Part shown: positions 18,551-27,744 of the stretch, one piece after another
Position numbering within the stretch: the first letter of the stretch is position 1
Layout: the number at the start of each line of letters is the position of its first letter
Source: Ancylobacter sp. WKF20
GTDB taxonomy: Bacteria; Pseudomonadota; Alphaproteobacteria; Rhizobiales; Xanthobacteraceae
Assembly: GCF_029760895.1 (NCBI RefSeq)
Contig: NZ_CP121679.1
Coordinates: 1,240,001-1,304,000, forward strand
Length of the DNA stretch: 64,000 nt
Direction: 5' to 3'
The notes under the pieces: model-generated
Told to the model about the DNA's origin: nothing
The model's database searches: none
The model's input: the letters and a program-made list of their open reading frames with translations, nothing else
Made by a program: the position numbers and the translations under genes

Positions 18551-19510
18551 ATGGCCGAGGTTCTAGCGTTAGCACTTCCGTTTTTCGGCGTCATCTTCCT
18601 CGGGCTGGGATGCGGCCGGCTCGCGCGCATCCCCGAAAGCGGCCTCGCCTGGCTGAGCTTCTTCATCATCTATGTGGCATTGCCGGCGCTGTTCTTCTCG
18701 CTGGTGGCGCGTACCCCGTTCCATGAATTGACCAACGGCGCCTTCATCGCCACCACGACCCTGTCGACGGCGGCTTGCTTCGGCCTGTCGCTGCTGGTTG
18801 GCCTGTGGCTGCGCCGCGGCAACCTGCCGGAAGCGACCATTGCGGCGATTCTCGGCTCCTATTCCAATGTCGGCTATATGGGCCCGGGCCTGACGCTGGG
18901 CGCGCTCGGCATGGGCGCCTCGGTGCCGACGGCGCTGATTTTCGTCTTCGACAGCCTGTTCTTCTTCACCATCGTGCCAATCCTGATGGCGGTCGGCGGG
19001 CGCGACAAACGGCCCTTGTCGGCGACGCTGCTCTTGGTCGTCCGCCGTGTGGTGACGCACCCGTTCAACGTCGCGACCTTCCTCGGCGTCTTCGCCGCCT
19101 ATATCGAGTTCCACCCGCCCGCTGCCATCGAGAAGACGCTGGAATTCCTGCGCAACGCCGCAGCGCCCTGCGCGCTGTTCACCCTCGGCGTATCCGTCGC
19201 GCTACGACCGATGAACCGGGTGCAGAGCGAGGTGCCGGCGCTGCTGGCGATCAAGCTGGTGGTCCACCCGGCTTTGGTCTGGCTGGTGCTCACCACGGTC
19301 GGAGGCTTCGACCCGGTGTGGATCGCCACGGCCGTGCTGATGGCGAGCCTGCCGCCCGCGCTCAACGCCTTCATCATGGCGAAGCAGTACGAGACCTATG
19401 TGCAGGGCGCGTCCGGCGGCGTGCTGATCGGCACGGTTGTGTCCGTGCTCACCGTCACGCTCATGCTCTACGCCCTGCAGCACGACATGCTGCCGCACGG
19501 CCTGCGCTGA
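18551..19510 (+). CDS. AEC (auxin efflux carrier) family transporter
   Basis: A 319-residue polytopic membrane protein with about ten hydrophobic segments. The N-terminal half carries 'PFFGVIFLGLGCGRLARI' and 'YVALPALFFSLVARTPF'; the central 'GSYSNVGYMGPGLTLGALG' with its N-x-G-Y-M-G-P is the substrate-path motif of AEC carriers. The C-terminal half repeats the fold ('PAPCALFTLGVSVALRP'-like segment). Bacterial members move dicarboxylates or other organic anions; the substrate cannot be told. It runs convergently into the UbiH-type gene with 2 bp between stops. Confidence 0.88.
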   Translation: MAEVLALALPFFGVIFLGLGCGRLARIPESGLAWLSFFIIYVALPALFFSLVARTPFHELTNGAFIATTTLSTAACFGLSLLVGLWLRRGNLPEATIAAILGSYSNVGYMGPGLTLGALGMGASVPTALIFVFDSLFFFTIVPILMAVGGRDKRPLSATLLLVVRRVVTHPFNVATFLGVFAAYIEFHPPAAIEKTLEFLRNAAAPCALFTLGVSVALRPMNRVQSEVPALLAIKLVVHPALVWLVLTTVGGFDPVWIATAVLMASLPPALNAFIMAKQYETYVQGASGGVLIGTVVSVLTVTLMLYALQHDMLPHGLR

Positions 19511-19512
19511 GT

Positions 19513-20724
19513 TCAGGCCACCTTGCCGGTGAGAAGGGCCGGCACGTCGCGGGTCGGGCCGACACCCTCGCGCATCACCGCCCGCCGCAGCATCGGCGTC
19601 TTGTCGAGCAGCCAGAGGCCGAGGCCACGCACCCCTGCCATGGGCAGGAAGCCACTGAGCAGCGAGCGGTTGAGCAGGTCCACCGCGAAGGTCCGGCTTT
19701 CCACATCCGCCCGGCGCCGGCGCTCATAGGCCTCACTCACCGCCGCACCGCCGACATCCCCGCCCGCGCGAGACACATCGTCCACCAGTTCGGCCAGCGT
19801 CGCGGCGTCGCGAATACCGAGATTGAGGCCCTGCGCGCCGATCGGCGGAATGATATGCGCGGCCTCGCCGATCAGCGCAATGCGGCCCTTGGCGAAAAGC
19901 GTGGCGGTACGGGCGCTGAGCGGAAAGCTGCCGCGCGGCGAATCGAGCCGCATCGACCCAAGGATGGAACGCGCCTTCCGCTCCATGACACGGCTGAACG
20001 CGTCCTCGTCCAGCGCCATCAGCGTCTCCGCCTCGCGGGGCGAAACCACGCAAACGATGCTGCTGCGCTGGCCGGGCAGGGGGACGAGGGTGAACGGCCC
20101 GGTCTCGGTGTGGAACTCGGTGGAGATGTCGCCATGCGGTCGCCCATGCGCCAGCGTCGCGGTCACCGCCACCTGCGGGTAGTCGCGCGTGCGCACATCG
20201 ATGCCCGCCGCCCGGCGGCAGGGCGACTGCCGCCCGTCCGCCGCCGCAACCAGTGCGACATCCAGCGCGTCGCCGGTGTCCAGGGTAAGACGCACGTGAT
20301 CACCCTGATCGGCCGCATCGGTCACACTGGCGCGCAAGCGCCGAATGCGCGGGGCGCCGGCAACCGCTTCTTCCAATGCGGCCAGCAGCGCCTCGTTCTC
20401 GACATTCCAGGCAAAGGCCTCAAGGCCCAGTTCGCCAGCGCGGAAATCGACCTGCGGCGCGCGCAGCAGCCGCGTCGTGCCGTCGAGAACGCGCATGATG
20501 CGCAGCGGCGCGGCCTGCGGCCCGAGGCGCTCCCACACACCGAGCGCCTTCAGCGCGTTCACCGAGCCATCCATCAGCGCCGTGGTGCGCGGATCGACGC
20601 TGCGCGCGGGGGCGATAAGCGTCACGTCGAGGTCGCTGGAAGCGAGCGCCAGAGCCGCCACGAGGCCGCTTGCGCCGCCACCGACCACCGCGATATGCCG
20701 TTCGGTACCGGGCTTGGCTGACAT
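19513..20724 (-). CDS. UbiH/UbiF family FAD-dependent hydroxylase
   Basis: A 403-residue flavin monooxygenase, probably hydroxylating the ubiquinone precursor ring. The FAD-binding Rossmann motif is 'IAVVGGGASGLVAALALA'. The second FAD motif 'GRIALIGEAAHIIPPIGAQGLNLGIRD' has Glu where many relatives have Asp (GDAAH). A middle DG-type motif 'LVAAADGRQSPCRRAAGI' is present. The start at 20724 follows GGGAG. Which ring position it hydroxylates cannot be decided from sequence alone. Confidence 0.9.
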   Translation of the reverse strand: MSAKPGTERHIAVVGGGASGLVAALALASSDLDVTLIAPARSVDPRTTALMDGSVNALKALGVWERLGPQAAPLRIMRVLDGTTRLLRAPQVDFRAGELGLEAFAWNVENEALLAALEEAVAGAPRIRRLRASVTDAADQGDHVRLTLDTGDALDVALVAAADGRQSPCRRAAGIDVRTRDYPQVAVTATLAHGRPHGDISTEFHTETGPFTLVPLPGQRSSIVCVVSPREAETLMALDEDAFSRVMERKARSILGSMRLDSPRGSFPLSARTATLFAKGRIALIGEAAHIIPPIGAQGLNLGIRDAATLAELVDDVSRAGGDVGGAAVSEAYERRRRADVESRTFAVDLLNRSLLSGFLPMAGVRGLGLWLLDKTPMLRRAVMREGVGPTRDVPALLTGKVA

Positions 20725-20901
20725 CTCGATCTCCCTTGTCGTCTGCGGGACTATAAGCTCGCGCCGGAGTGTGGGATAAGCAGGACCACTCCACCTGACA
20801 ATGCGTGCTAATGCGCGCACATGTTATAGGCGTGGAAGTGGTCGGCGGATCGTGCAGTCACGTATGAAAAATGCGCCGGTTGGGTCGCAGGAGGAAAAGC
20901 A

Positions 20902-21663
20902 GTGGCGATTTCATCAAAGTCGCTGGCTGACAAGCTGATGATAGAGCGTCCCAAGCGTCGCCAGACGCTCGCCTTCGCCGTTCACCTGTTCACCGCCTCC
21001 GGCGCCGTCTGCGGCTTGCTCGCGCTGATCGCGGCGGTCGAGGGACACTGGTCGATCATGTTCGCCTGGCTTGGCGCCGCCCTGTTCGTCGATGGCATCG
21101 ACGGCACGATGGCCCGCCGCGCGCGGGTGTGGGAGGTGCTGCCGCGCTGGTCGGGCGAAACGCTCGATCTGGTGGTGGACTATCTCACCTATGTGCTGGT
21201 GCCGGCCTTCGCCGTCGCCATGGGCGGGCTGATGCCGGCCTGGCTTGCCGTGCCCGCAAGCGCCGCGATTCTGCTGACCAGCGCGCTGTATTTCGCCGAC
21301 ACCGAGATGAAGACCGACGACCTGTATTTCCAGGGCTTCCCGGCCGTTTGGAACCTCGTCGTGTTCTACTTCTTCCTGGTGCCGATGAATGCCTGGCTGA
21401 TCGCCGCCATCATCGCGCTGCTGTCGGTCGCGACCTTCCTGCCGATCAAGTTCGTGCACCCCTTCCGCGTGGTGCGGCTGCGCCTGCTCACCATCGGCCT
21501 GCTCGCCCTCTGGGCCGTGCTCGCCGTGGTCGCTGTGGTGGAAGGGCTGAACCCGCCGGGCTGGGTGGTGCTCGGACTGTGCGCCTGTGCGCTGTACTTC
21601 CTGGTCTTCGGGCTGATTCCGTTCCGCCGCCGCGCGGCCGAGGACAGCGCCAGCGGCCTCTGA
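20902..21663 (+). CDS. pcs: Phosphatidylcholine synthase
   Basis: Condenses choline with CDP-diacylglycerol to give phosphatidylcholine, an inner-membrane reaction typical of Rhizobiales. It has 253 residues and about eight membrane segments. The CDP-alcohol phosphotransferase motif is complete: 'DGIDGTMARRARVWEVLP' continuing to 'GETLDLVVDYLTY' (pattern DG-x2-AR-x-G-x3-D-x3-D). The start is GTG at 20902, set by AGGAGGA eight bases upstream. Confidence 0.95.
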   Translation: MAISSKSLADKLMIERPKRRQTLAFAVHLFTASGAVCGLLALIAAVEGHWSIMFAWLGAALFVDGIDGTMARRARVWEVLPRWSGETLDLVVDYLTYVLVPAFAVAMGGLMPAWLAVPASAAILLTSALYFADTEMKTDDLYFQGFPAVWNLVVFYFFLVPMNAWLIAAIIALLSVATFLPIKFVHPFRVVRLRLLTIGLLALWAVLAVVAVVEGLNPPGWVVLGLCACALYFLVFGLIPFRRRAAEDSASGL

Positions 21664-21709
21664 ACTGGCGCGTGCGCCGAAGTGATCCAATCAAAGCGTG
21701 GGAGTTGTC

Positions 21710-22687
21710 ATGGCCTGGGCGGTACGTGTCCATGAAGTCGGTGGCCCTGAGGTTCTGTCCTATGAGGAGATCACCATCGGCTCGCCCGGTCCCGGCGAGG
21801 TACGCCTGCGCCACACCGCCATCGGGCTGAACTTCATCGACACCTATTTCCGCAGCGGTCTCTATCCGCCGCCGCAGGGCTTCCCCTTCATCCCCGGCAA
21901 TGAAGCGGCCGGCGTGGTGGTCGAGGTCGGCGAGGGCGTAAGCGAGTTCAAGCCGGGCGATCGCGTGGCCTATGGTTCCTCGCTCGGCGCCTATTGCAGC
22001 GAGCGCGTCATGCCCGTCGCTCCGTTGCTCAAGCTGCCCGCCAACATTCCCGACGAGACCGCAGCCGCGATGATGCTGAAGGGCATGACCGCGCGCTATC
22101 TGCTGCGCCAGACGTTCCCGGTGAAGGCTGGCGACACCGTTCTGGTTCAGGCGGCCGCCGGCGGCGTCGGCCTCATTCTGTGCCAGTGGGCAACGCATCT
22201 TGGCGCCACCGTCATCGGCACGGTCGGCTCGGCCGAAAAGGCAGAACTCGCCCGCGCCAACGGCGCCGCCTATGTTATCAACTACCGCGAGGAAGACTTC
22301 GTCGCGCGGGTGAAGGACATCACCGAGGGCGCGCTCTGCGACGTGGTCTATGACGGCGTCGGACAGGCCACCTATCCGGCCTCGCTCGACTGCCTGCGTC
22401 CGCGCGGCATGTTCGTGAGCTTCGGCAATGCCTCGGGCGCGATCCAGAATTTCAGCCTGCTGGCCCTGTCGCAGAAGGGCTCGCTCTACGCGACCCGTCC
22501 CACTCTGTTCACTCATGTCGCAACGCGCGACGCGTTGCTCGCCAATGCGGCCGACCTGTTCGAGGTGGTCGGCACCGGCGTGGTGAAGATCGCCATCGAC
22601 CAGCGCTACAAGCTGGCGGATGTCGCCGAGGCGCATCGCGATCTCGAGGGGCGCCGCACCACGGGCTCGACCGTTCTGCTTCCGTGA
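21710..22687 (+). CDS. NADPH:quinone oxidoreductase (zinc-free MDR family)
   Basis: A 325-residue medium-chain dehydrogenase/reductase of the quinone oxidoreductase group, reducing quinones with NADPH in the cytoplasm. It has the N-terminal 'VHEVGGPEVLSYEE', 'IGLNFIDTYFRSGLYPPP', the cofactor motif 'VLVQAAAGGVGLILCQWA' (AxxGxG) and a C-terminal 'AHRDLEGRRTTGSTVLLP'. The Cys/His zinc ligands of alcohol dehydrogenases are absent. The start at 21710 is favoured because GTGGGAG is correctly spaced; a GTG at 21698 would overlap that site. Confidence 0.92.
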   Translation: MAWAVRVHEVGGPEVLSYEEITIGSPGPGEVRLRHTAIGLNFIDTYFRSGLYPPPQGFPFIPGNEAAGVVVEVGEGVSEFKPGDRVAYGSSLGAYCSERVMPVAPLLKLPANIPDETAAAMMLKGMTARYLLRQTFPVKAGDTVLVQAAAGGVGLILCQWATHLGATVIGTVGSAEKAELARANGAAYVINYREEDFVARVKDITEGALCDVVYDGVGQATYPASLDCLRPRGMFVSFGNASGAIQNFSLLALSQKGSLYATRPTLFTHVATRDALLANAADLFEVVGTGVVKIAIDQRYKLADVAEAHRDLEGRRTTGSTVLLP

Positions 22688-22696
22688 TCGGTTCGG

Positions 22697-22723
22697 AATT
22701 TGACGCAAAAGGCGTCAAATTTC
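22697..22723 (+). terminator. Terminator-like hairpin after the quinone oxidoreductase gene
   Basis: A perfect 10-bp stem, AATTTGACGC (22697-22706) and GCGTCAAATT (22712-22721), with a 5-base loop AAAAG, ten bases after the stop. Only two or three T residues follow the stem, so termination may be weak. Confidence 0.55.
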
Positions 22724-22870
22724 GGACCGGATGGACCAGAGTTTAGGCTTGCTCCATCCTTGCGTCATGCCATGCTGCCGGACACAACCTCCGCACTCGG
22801 TCGAGCATGAATCGCAAGCCGCAGCCACAGCTTAGCTGCCCTCCCGCCGCGCGCGCCGGGGGCATCTCCC

Positions 22871-24424
22871 ATGGCTGAGGCTGTCGCCGCCGCGCCGCTT
22901 CTGGAAGCGGTTGCTCTCACCAAGCGTTTCGGGGCGCTGGTCGCGAACGATCAGGTGAGCCTCGCCATACGCGGCGGCGAAACCCATGCGCTCCTGGGCG
23001 AGAACGGCGCCGGCAAGTCGACGCTGGTGAAGATGCTGTGTGGCCTGCTGCAGCCCGATTCCGGCGAACTGCTCTATGACGGCGCGCCGATCGTCTTTCC
23101 CGATCCGGCGAGTTCCCGCGCCAAGGGCGTCGGCGTCGTCTTCCAGCATTTCGCCCTGTTCGATGCGCTCACCGTCGTGGAGAACGTCGCGCTGGGCCTT
23201 GCCGGGCATGAGCCGCTGCCGGCGCTCGCCGCGCGGATCGACGCCTGCGTGCAGCGCTACGGCCTTGGCGTCGAGCCCTATCGCCGCGTCGGCGATCTTT
23301 CCGTCGGCGAACGTCAGCGGGTGGAAATCGTGCGTTGCCTGCTGGGCGATCCGCGCGTGCTCATTCTCGACGAGCCGACCTCGGTACTGACGCCTGACGA
23401 GTCCGAATCACTGTTCCGCACGGTCGACCTGCTCACGGGCGAGGGCCGGGCGGTGCTCTTCATCAGCCACAAGCTCGACGAGGTGCGCCGCCTCTGCCAG
23501 CGCGCCACGGTGCTGCGCGGCGGCAAGTTCATCGCTGAGGTCGATCCGGCGCAGGAGAGCGCGTCGAGCCTTGCCCGGCTGATGGTGGGCGCGGAAGTGC
23601 CCCGGACACCGCGCAACGTCACGCATGAGATGGGCGAGCCGCGCCTGCTGGTGCGCAACCTGAACGTTGCCGGCGACGGCTCGCGCGGTTCGGCACTGCG
23701 CGACATCAATCTGGAAATCCGTGCCGGCGAGATCGTCGGCATCGCCGGCGTGGCGGGCAACGGCCAGACCGCCCTGTTCGAGGCGCTGTCCGGGGAGCAA
23801 CCGAACGCGGACGCCGAAGCCATCATCATCGATAAGGTGGCGGCCGGCGGGCTCGGCCCAACCGCCCGGCGCGCGCTCAAGGCGGGATTCGTGCCGGAAG
23901 AGCGGCTCGGCCACGCCGCCGCGCCGGATATGCGGCTCTCGGACAATGTGCTGCTGACCACCCATGGCGATGGCGCATTAGTGAGGCACGGCATTGTCCG
24001 CCGCAACGCCCTGTATGACCGCTTCCAGGAGATCGTCCGGCGCTTCGACGTGCGATTCGGCAGCAAGGATCCCAAGGCGCGGCGGCTCTCGGGCGGCAAT
24101 CTGCAGAAATTCGTCATTGGCCGCGAGGTGCTGCGCGAACCCGTGCTCCTCGTCGTTGACCAGCCGACCTGGGGTGTTGACGCCGCGGCGGCGGCCTTCA
24201 TCCGCACCACGCTGCGCGAGAAGGCGGCGGAAGGCTGCGCTGTGCTGGTGATCAGCCAGGATCTGGATGAGCTGCTGGAATTCACCGACCGCATCGCGGT
24301 GATGAGTGAGGGCCGGTTGACGGCACCCGTGCCGGTGGCGGAGACCTCGCGCGAGGCGATCGGCCTCGCCATGGGCGGTGCCCACGGGCATGAGCAGACC
24401 GGGGAGGGCACCCATGCCGCTTAG
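22871..24424 (+). CDS. ABC transporter ATP-binding protein, purine/nucleoside (BMP) type
   Basis: A 517-residue tandem ATPase. The first domain has Walker A 'GENGAGKSTLVKML', signature 'LSVGERQRVEI' and Walker B 'LILDEPTSVLT'. The second has a degenerate Walker A 'GVAGNGQTALFEAL' (Gln in place of Lys), signature 'LSGGNLQKFVIG' and 'LLVVDQPTWGVD'. This asymmetry is normal for sugar- and nucleoside-type (CUT2/BMP) transporters. It is the first gene of an ATPase-permease-permease-binding-protein operon; the next start overlaps it by 11 bp. Confidence 0.93.
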   Translation: MAEAVAAAPLLEAVALTKRFGALVANDQVSLAIRGGETHALLGENGAGKSTLVKMLCGLLQPDSGELLYDGAPIVFPDPASSRAKGVGVVFQHFALFDALTVVENVALGLAGHEPLPALAARIDACVQRYGLGVEPYRRVGDLSVGERQRVEIVRCLLGDPRVLILDEPTSVLTPDESESLFRTVDLLTGEGRAVLFISHKLDEVRRLCQRATVLRGGKFIAEVDPAQESASSLARLMVGAEVPRTPRNVTHEMGEPRLLVRNLNVAGDGSRGSALRDINLEIRAGEIVGIAGVAGNGQTALFEALSGEQPNADAEAIIIDKVAAGGLGPTARRALKAGFVPEERLGHAAAPDMRLSDNVLLTTHGDGALVRHGIVRRNALYDRFQEIVRRFDVRFGSKDPKARRLSGGNLQKFVIGREVLREPVLLVVDQPTWGVDAAAAAFIRTTLREKAAEGCAVLVISQDLDELLEFTDRIAVMSEGRLTAPVPVAETSREAIGLAMGGAHGHEQTGEGTHAA

Positions 24425-25490
24425 GCTGGAACGGCAGGAGCACATCTCCTCGCTGCGACTCGCCACGGTGCCGCTGATCGCCATCGCCGTGACGGTGGTG
24501 GTCGGCACCATCATGTTCGTCGCGCTTGGACATGATCCGATCCGCGCCTTCGGCATCTATTTCATCGAGCCGCTGACCGACCTGTGGACGCTGCAGGAGC
24601 TGGTGGTGAAGGCCTCGCCGCTGATGCTGATCGGCACCGGCCTCGCATTCTGTTACCGCGCCAACCGCTGGAACATCGGCGCGGAAGGGCAGTATGTCGC
24701 CGGCGCGGTGCTGGGCTCGTCGCTGGCGCTCGTCACCCATGGCACCGACGCCGGCCCGTGGGTTCTCCCGACCATGCTGGTACTGGGGGCGATTGGCGGG
24801 GCGCTGTGGGGGCTCATCCCCGCCTTCCTGCGCGTGCGCTTCGGCGCCAGCGAGATCCTCACCTCGCTGATGCTGGTCTATGTCGCCCAGCTCGGGTTGG
24901 ATTATCTGGTGCGCGGACCGTGGCGTGACCCGCAGGGCTTCAACTTTCCACAGAGCGTGACCTTCGATGATGTGGCGATCATGCCGCTGCTGTTCGAGGA
25001 AGGGCGCCTGCATGGCGGCATCGCCATCGCGCTGGTCGTCATCGCGGTCGCAACCTTCGTGCTGGGCCGCACGCTGGTCGGCTACTCCATCGAGCTCGGC
25101 GGCTCCGCGCCGCGCGCGGCCGCCTTTGCCGGCTTCGATGAGAAGCGCGTGACCTATGGCGTCTTCGCGGTCTCGGGCGGGCTCGCGGGCCTTGCCGGCA
25201 TCATCGAAGTGGCCGGCCCGATCGGCCAGCTTCAGCCGAGCATTTCGCCGGGCTACGGCTTCACCGCGATCATCGCGGCCATGCTGGGGCGGCTGCATCC
25301 GGTGCTTATCCTCATTTCCAGCCTGGTGCTGGCCCTGACCTATATTGGCGGCGAGGCGGCGCAGATCAGCATGCGCCTGCCCTTCGATGTCACCCGCGTG
25401 TTCCAGGGCACCTTGCTCATCGCGATTCTCGCGGCGGATGTTCTGGTGCGCTACAGCGTCCGACGGGTAGAGGGGGCCAAGCATGCTTGA
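24414..25490 (+). CDS. ABC transporter permease (BMP-type, subunit 1)
   Basis: A 358-residue inner membrane permease of the BPD_transp_2 type with about nine or ten hydrophobic segments. Recognisable parts are 'FCYRANRWNIGAEGQYVAGAVLG' near the N-terminal third, 'RVRFGASEILTSLMLVYVA' and the C-terminal 'GYGFTAIIAAMLGRLHPV'. The start at 24414 follows GGGGAGGG inside the end of the ATPase gene. An ATG at 24378 is in frame but less well placed. It works with the following permease as a heterodimer. Confidence 0.92.
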   Translation: MPLRLERQEHISSLRLATVPLIAIAVTVVVGTIMFVALGHDPIRAFGIYFIEPLTDLWTLQELVVKASPLMLIGTGLAFCYRANRWNIGAEGQYVAGAVLGSSLALVTHGTDAGPWVLPTMLVLGAIGGALWGLIPAFLRVRFGASEILTSLMLVYVAQLGLDYLVRGPWRDPQGFNFPQSVTFDDVAIMPLLFEEGRLHGGIAIALVVIAVATFVLGRTLVGYSIELGGSAPRAAAFAGFDEKRVTYGVFAVSGGLAGLAGIIEVAGPIGQLQPSISPGYGFTAIIAAMLGRLHPVLILISSLVLALTYIGGEAAQISMRLPFDVTRVFQGTLLIAILAADVLVRYSVRRVEGAKHA

Positions 25491-26406
25491 TGCGGCCATT
25501 CTCGGCGCGGTGCTGGCGAGCATCGTCGCCGCGGCAACGACGCTGCTGCTCGCGTCGCTGGGCGAACTCGTGGCCGAGCGCGCCGGAACACTCAATCTCG
25601 GCGTCGAGGGCATGATGATCGTCGGCGCGGCGGTTGGCTACGCGACCGCCTATGGCACGGGCAGCCTCATCCTCGGTACCGTCGCCGCCGTGGTCGCGGG
25701 CGCGCTGCTGTCGCTGGTCTTCGCCGGGCTTGCCGTCTGGCTCGCTGCCAACCAGGTCGCTTCGGGGTTGGCGACCACCATCCTCGGGCTCGGCATTGCC
25801 GGGTTGATCGGCGCTCCCTTCGTCGGCACGCGGCTCGACGGCGCGCCGCAGCTTCACATTCCCGTCCTTACCGAGCTGCCGGTGGTGGGCGAGATGCTCT
25901 TCGGGCAGGACGCCTTCGTCTATCTCTCCCTGCTGCTTCTGGCGCTGGTAACGTATGGCCTTGCCCGCACCCGCGCCGGTCTGGTGCTGCGGGCCGTCGG
26001 CGAGAACCCGGTGGCGGCCCATGCGCTCGGACACCCCGTGCGCAAGATCCGCACGCTGGCGATCATGTTTGGCGGCGCCTGCGCCGGGCTCGCCGGGGCG
26101 CATCTGTCGCTGGCCTACACGCCGTTCTGGGCTAGTGACATGACGGCCGGTCGGGGCTGGATCGCCCTTGCGCTGGTGGTGTTCTCGGCCTGGAAGCCGC
26201 TCTCGCTGCTCGCCGGCGCCTATCTGTTCGGCGCGGTCTCGATCTTGCAACTGCACGTTCAGGGCTTCGGCCTCGGCGTGCCCTCCCAGTTGCTGTCCTC
26301 GTTGCCCTATCTGGCGACAGTGGTGGCACTGGTTATCATCTCGGCGCTGAAGCGCGGGCAGGGGGCGCCGGCAGGATTGGGCGTGCCCTTCGTGCCGGAT
26401 CGCTGA
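25483..26406 (+). CDS. ABC transporter permease (BMP-type, subunit 2)
   Basis: A 307-residue permease with about eight to ten membrane spans. The motif 'LVAERAGTLNLGVEGMMIVGAAVGYA' is the classic signature of the second permease in nucleoside/BMP importers. 'RAVGENPVAAHALGHPVRKIR' is the cytoplasmic coupling loop. It overlaps the previous permease gene by 8 bp, which implies coupled translation. Confidence 0.93.
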   Translation: MLDAAILGAVLASIVAAATTLLLASLGELVAERAGTLNLGVEGMMIVGAAVGYATAYGTGSLILGTVAAVVAGALLSLVFAGLAVWLAANQVASGLATTILGLGIAGLIGAPFVGTRLDGAPQLHIPVLTELPVVGEMLFGQDAFVYLSLLLLALVTYGLARTRAGLVLRAVGENPVAAHALGHPVRKIRTLAIMFGGACAGLAGAHLSLAYTPFWASDMTAGRGWIALALVVFSAWKPLSLLAGAYLFGAVSILQLHVQGFGLGVPSQLLSSLPYLATVVALVIISALKRGQGAPAGLGVPFVPDR

Positions 26407-26417
26407 TCCATCGTTTC

Positions 26418-26435
26418 GGGCCGTGGCGACGGCCC
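26418..26435 (+). other. Intercistronic hairpin between permease and binding-protein genes
   Basis: GGGCCGT (26418-26424) pairs with ACGGCCC (26429-26435) around a 4-base loop, twelve bases after the permease stop. Such hairpins ahead of a binding-protein gene often mark an RNA processing point that lets the binding protein be made in excess; that role is an inference. Confidence 0.4.
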
Positions 26436-26507
26436 CCGGCATCGCGGTCGCGGCCGCGTGCTGCCGGACGTTATTTCGGCCGCGACATAATGGGAACGGA
26501 GACGTTC

Positions 26508-27593
26508 ATGCGCAAAATTCTCTCCATGGCGGTCGCCATCGCCGCGGGCTTCGCGCTCGCCGGCGTCGGCGCAACCGGCGCCTCAGCCGCCGAGAAGCTC
26601 AAGATCGGCTTCGTCTATATCGGACCGGTGGGTGATTTCGGCTGGACCTACCAGCACGATCAGGGCCGCAAGGCGGTCGAGAAGGAGTTCGGTGACAAGG
26701 TCGAGACGACCTATGTCGAGAACGTGCCGGAGGGCCCGGACGCTGAGCGCGTCATCGAGCAGCTCGTGCGCGCCGGCAACAAGCTGATCTTCACCACCTC
26801 CTTCGGCTATATGGAGCCGACGCTGAAGGTGGCGAAGCGCTACCCCAAGGTCTATTTCGAGCACGCCACTGGCTACAAGACCGCGCCCAACGTCGCGACC
26901 TACAACTCGAAGTTCCATGAGGGCCGCTACATCCTCGGCCAGATCGCGGCCAAGACTTCCAAGACCGGCACGATCGGCTACATCGCCTCCTTCCCGATCC
27001 CGGAAGTCATCTCCGGCATCAACTCGCTGATGCTCGGCGCGCAGTCGGTCAATCCCGACATCAAGATCAAGATCGTCTGGGTGAACTCCTGGTTCGATCC
27101 GGCCAAGGAGGCCGATGCGGCCAAGGCGCTGATCGACCAGGGCGCCGATGTGATCTCCCAGCACACCGACAGCCCCGCCGCCATGCAGGCGGCCGAGGCG
27201 CGCGGCGTGAAGGCGTTTGGCCAAGCCTCCGACATGATCGCTTTCGGGCCGAAGGCGCAGCTGACCTCCATCGTCGACAACTGGGCGCCCTACTATATCG
27301 AGCGCACCAAGGCGGTGCTGGACGGCACCTGGAAGTCCACCGACACCTGGAGCGGCATGAAGGATGGCGAGGTCGTCATGGCGCCCTACACCAACATGCC
27401 TGACGATGTGAAGGCGATGGCGGAGAAGACCGAAGCCGCGATCAAGGACGGCTCGCTGCACCCCTTCAAGGGCCCGATCACCAACCAGAAGGGTGAGCTG
27501 GTCGTCAAGGAAGGCGCCGTTCTCGCGGACAAGGACATCCTCTCGATGAACTGGTACGTGAAGGGCATCGACGACAAGATCCCTGGCCAGTGA
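26508..27593 (+). CDS. BMP family substrate-binding protein
   Basis: A 361-residue periplasmic binding protein with a Sec signal (cleavage near 'GASAAEKLK'). The mature N-terminus 'KIGFVYIGPVGDFGWTYQHDQGRKAVEKEF' and later 'FTTSFGYMEPTLKVAKRYPKVYFEHATGY' and 'GADVISQHTDSPAAMQAAEARG' are strong markers of the PnrA/BMP family, whose studied members bind purine nucleosides or related ligands. The start at 26508 follows GGAG and begins the signal peptide; the ATG at 26490 is upstream of that site. It is the last transporter gene of the operon. Confidence 0.93.
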   Translation: MRKILSMAVAIAAGFALAGVGATGASAAEKLKIGFVYIGPVGDFGWTYQHDQGRKAVEKEFGDKVETTYVENVPEGPDAERVIEQLVRAGNKLIFTTSFGYMEPTLKVAKRYPKVYFEHATGYKTAPNVATYNSKFHEGRYILGQIAAKTSKTGTIGYIASFPIPEVISGINSLMLGAQSVNPDIKIKIVWVNSWFDPAKEADAAKALIDQGADVISQHTDSPAAMQAAEARGVKAFGQASDMIAFGPKAQLTSIVDNWAPYYIERTKAVLDGTWKSTDTWSGMKDGEVVMAPYTNMPDDVKAMAEKTEAAIKDGSLHPFKGPITNQKGELVVKEGAVLADKDILSMNWYVKGIDDKIPGQ

Positions 27594-27623
27594 GGCGGAC
27601 AGTCAGTCCAACCTGAGACGAAG

Positions 27624-27650
27624 GTGCGGCGGCGGCCAACGCCGCCGCAC
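27624..27650 (+). terminator. GC-rich hairpin after the binding-protein gene
   Basis: A perfect 11-bp stem (GTGCGGCGGCG / CGCCGCCGCAC) with loop GCCAA, about 30 bases after the stop. There is no T-run, so it may act as a partial terminator or an mRNA 3'-end stabiliser between the transporter genes and the amidohydrolase genes. Confidence 0.5.
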
Positions 27651-27744
27651 ATTGCCAAAGCGGCACCCATATGCGATGCGCTGACGAGGCTGGGCCGGCT
27701 GGCGGATTCACCGCGGCATCCAGTGGAGGCGCCGAACCGACATC